Below, one piece after another: positions 6,473-6,970 of a DNA stretch of 6,970 nucleotides (the stretch's first letter is position 1; each line of letters starts with the position of its first letter). Source of the DNA: an uncultured Rikenellaceae bacterium (lineage in GTDB: Bacteria; Bacteroidota; Bacteroidia; Bacteroidales; UBA932); assembly GCA_937906485.1 (NCBI GenBank), contig CALCYB010000121.1, forward strand, positions 1-6,970. Direction: 5' to 3'. The position numbers were made by a program, and so were the translations under genes. The notes beneath the pieces are model-generated. The model was not told where the DNA came from. It saw only the letters and a program-made list of their open reading frames with translations, and did no database searches.

Positions 6473-6970
6473 TCAGAAGGTGTATTGTAGAGCGATTGTG
6501 ATCCGGTCCACCTGGCAGAATCCGCCCTGGTGGCGTTCCAGCAGCTTTCCGCAGCGTGCGGAAGCAAAAGTCCTGGTAGAGGCATACCCACCCCAGAGAC
6601 CGATGCCGAATTCCAGGTTCAGGTGCTTGCTCATCATCCAGGCGTAGCCCGTTTCCAGCCCGATACCGTAGGCAATTCCGTCTTTGATTCTGGGACAGTG
6701 CAGCCCGCCCCGGTTAAAGACCGAATATTGCAGTTTGGTCCCATAGTACCACCCCGAGAAGATGAACCAGGGCCAGTATCGGCCTTGCAGGGCGAGGGTT
6801 GCCTGTTTGTTCTGTAAGATCTGCTCGGAGGCTTGCCATGAAAAAGGATTGTAGATGCCTTTCAGATGCAAGGAGTAATGTCGCGAAAGTCCCAGCCCGA
6901 AATCGGCCTCCATCGTCCCGAAGGTAAGCAGGGACAGGAGGTTGGTGCCGATGCTAAGATAAGGTCTGGA
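6473..6970 (-). CDS. DUF3575 family outer-membrane beta-barrel-like protein (5' end beyond window)
   Basis: The C-terminal 165 residues are visible; the frame is open to the right edge, so the true start and signal peptide lie outside. The segment follows the DUF3575 pattern: IGTNLLSLLTFGTMEADFGL near the beginning, then HLKGIYNPF, RYWPWFIFSGWYYGTKLQY, IAYGIGLETGYAW and NLEFGIGLWGGYAS, and a late pair of cysteines (ARCG...GGFC). Alternating aromatic/glycine strands and a terminal phenylalanine (LQYTF) are typical of small outer-membrane barrels. The internal Met at 6913 is not the start, because conserved DUF3575 sequence lies upstream of it. The function of the family is unknown; in Bacteroidales it is commonly found directly upstream of DUF3868/OmpA-like and fimbrial genes, as here, where the next gene starts 28 bases downstream. 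It may be an outer-membrane component of fimbrial assembly or anchoring. Confidence 0.85.
   Translation of the reverse strand, partial: SRPYLSIGTNLLSLLTFGTMEADFGLGLSRHYSLHLKGIYNPFSWQASEQILQNKQATLALQGRYWPWFIFSGWYYGTKLQYSVFNRGGLHCPRIKDGIAYGIGLETGYAWMMSKHLNLEFGIGLWGGYASTRTFASARCGKLLERHQGGFCQVDRITIALQYTF

Noticed and set aside
6445..6591. N-terminal extension of the OmpA-like gene back to an ATG at 6591
   Set aside because: It would overlap the DUF3575 coding region by more than 100 bases and place the signal peptide 50 residues inside the protein.

Overview
The window looks like part of a Bacteroidales chromosome. All coding content lies on the minus strand, so transcription runs right to left. 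The protein families are characteristic of that order: DUF3575, a DUF3868/OmpA-like lipoprotein, a FimA/Mfa1-type fimbrillin, a Mfa2/FimB anchor, and a DUF4906-type lipoprotein with bacterial Ig-like domains. Four genes begin with lipoprotein-type signal peptides, and start sites mostly lack strong Shine-Dalgarno sequences, as is usual in this phylum. Base composition is roughly balanced by eye. That is higher in G+C than typical Bacteroides and would suit genera such as Alistipes or other Rikenellaceae/Porphyromonadaceae relatives, but the sequence does not settle the genus.

Layout in transcription order: (1) the 3' part of a DUF3575 beta-barrel-like protein, cut by the right edge (6970-6473); (2) a 632-residue lipoprotein with a DUF3868-like N-terminal region, an OmpA-like domain and a TPR-like tail (6444-4546); (3) an A+T-rich 52-base gap followed by a 350-residue fimbrillin, the probable pilus stalk subunit (4493-3441); (4) one base later, a 275-residue Mfa2/FimB-family anchor (3439-2612); (5) a very long lipoprotein that starts at 2584 (or in frame at 2611) and stays open to the left edge. 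Its first ~345 residues resemble a fimbrillin/DUF4906 module, and the rest is a run of at least four, probably five or more, Ig-like beta-sandwich domains.

The short spacings (28, 52, 1 and 27 or 0 bases) suggest one operon. The genes make sense as a type V (lipoprotein-precursor, protease-mediated strand-exchange) fimbria: a stalk polymer, its outer-membrane anchor, and a candidate tip or accessory adhesin carrying an Ig-domain stick. The DUF3575 and OmpA-like proteins would act as outer-membrane or periplasmic partners. Type V pilus assembly is established for FimA/Mfa1-Mfa2 systems of Porphyromonas and Bacteroides; the roles of the DUF3575, DUF3868 and DUF4906 members here are inferred from family and context. 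There is no stretch over 300 bases without a gene, and no RNA gene, insertion sequence, CRISPR array or convincing terminator was seen.
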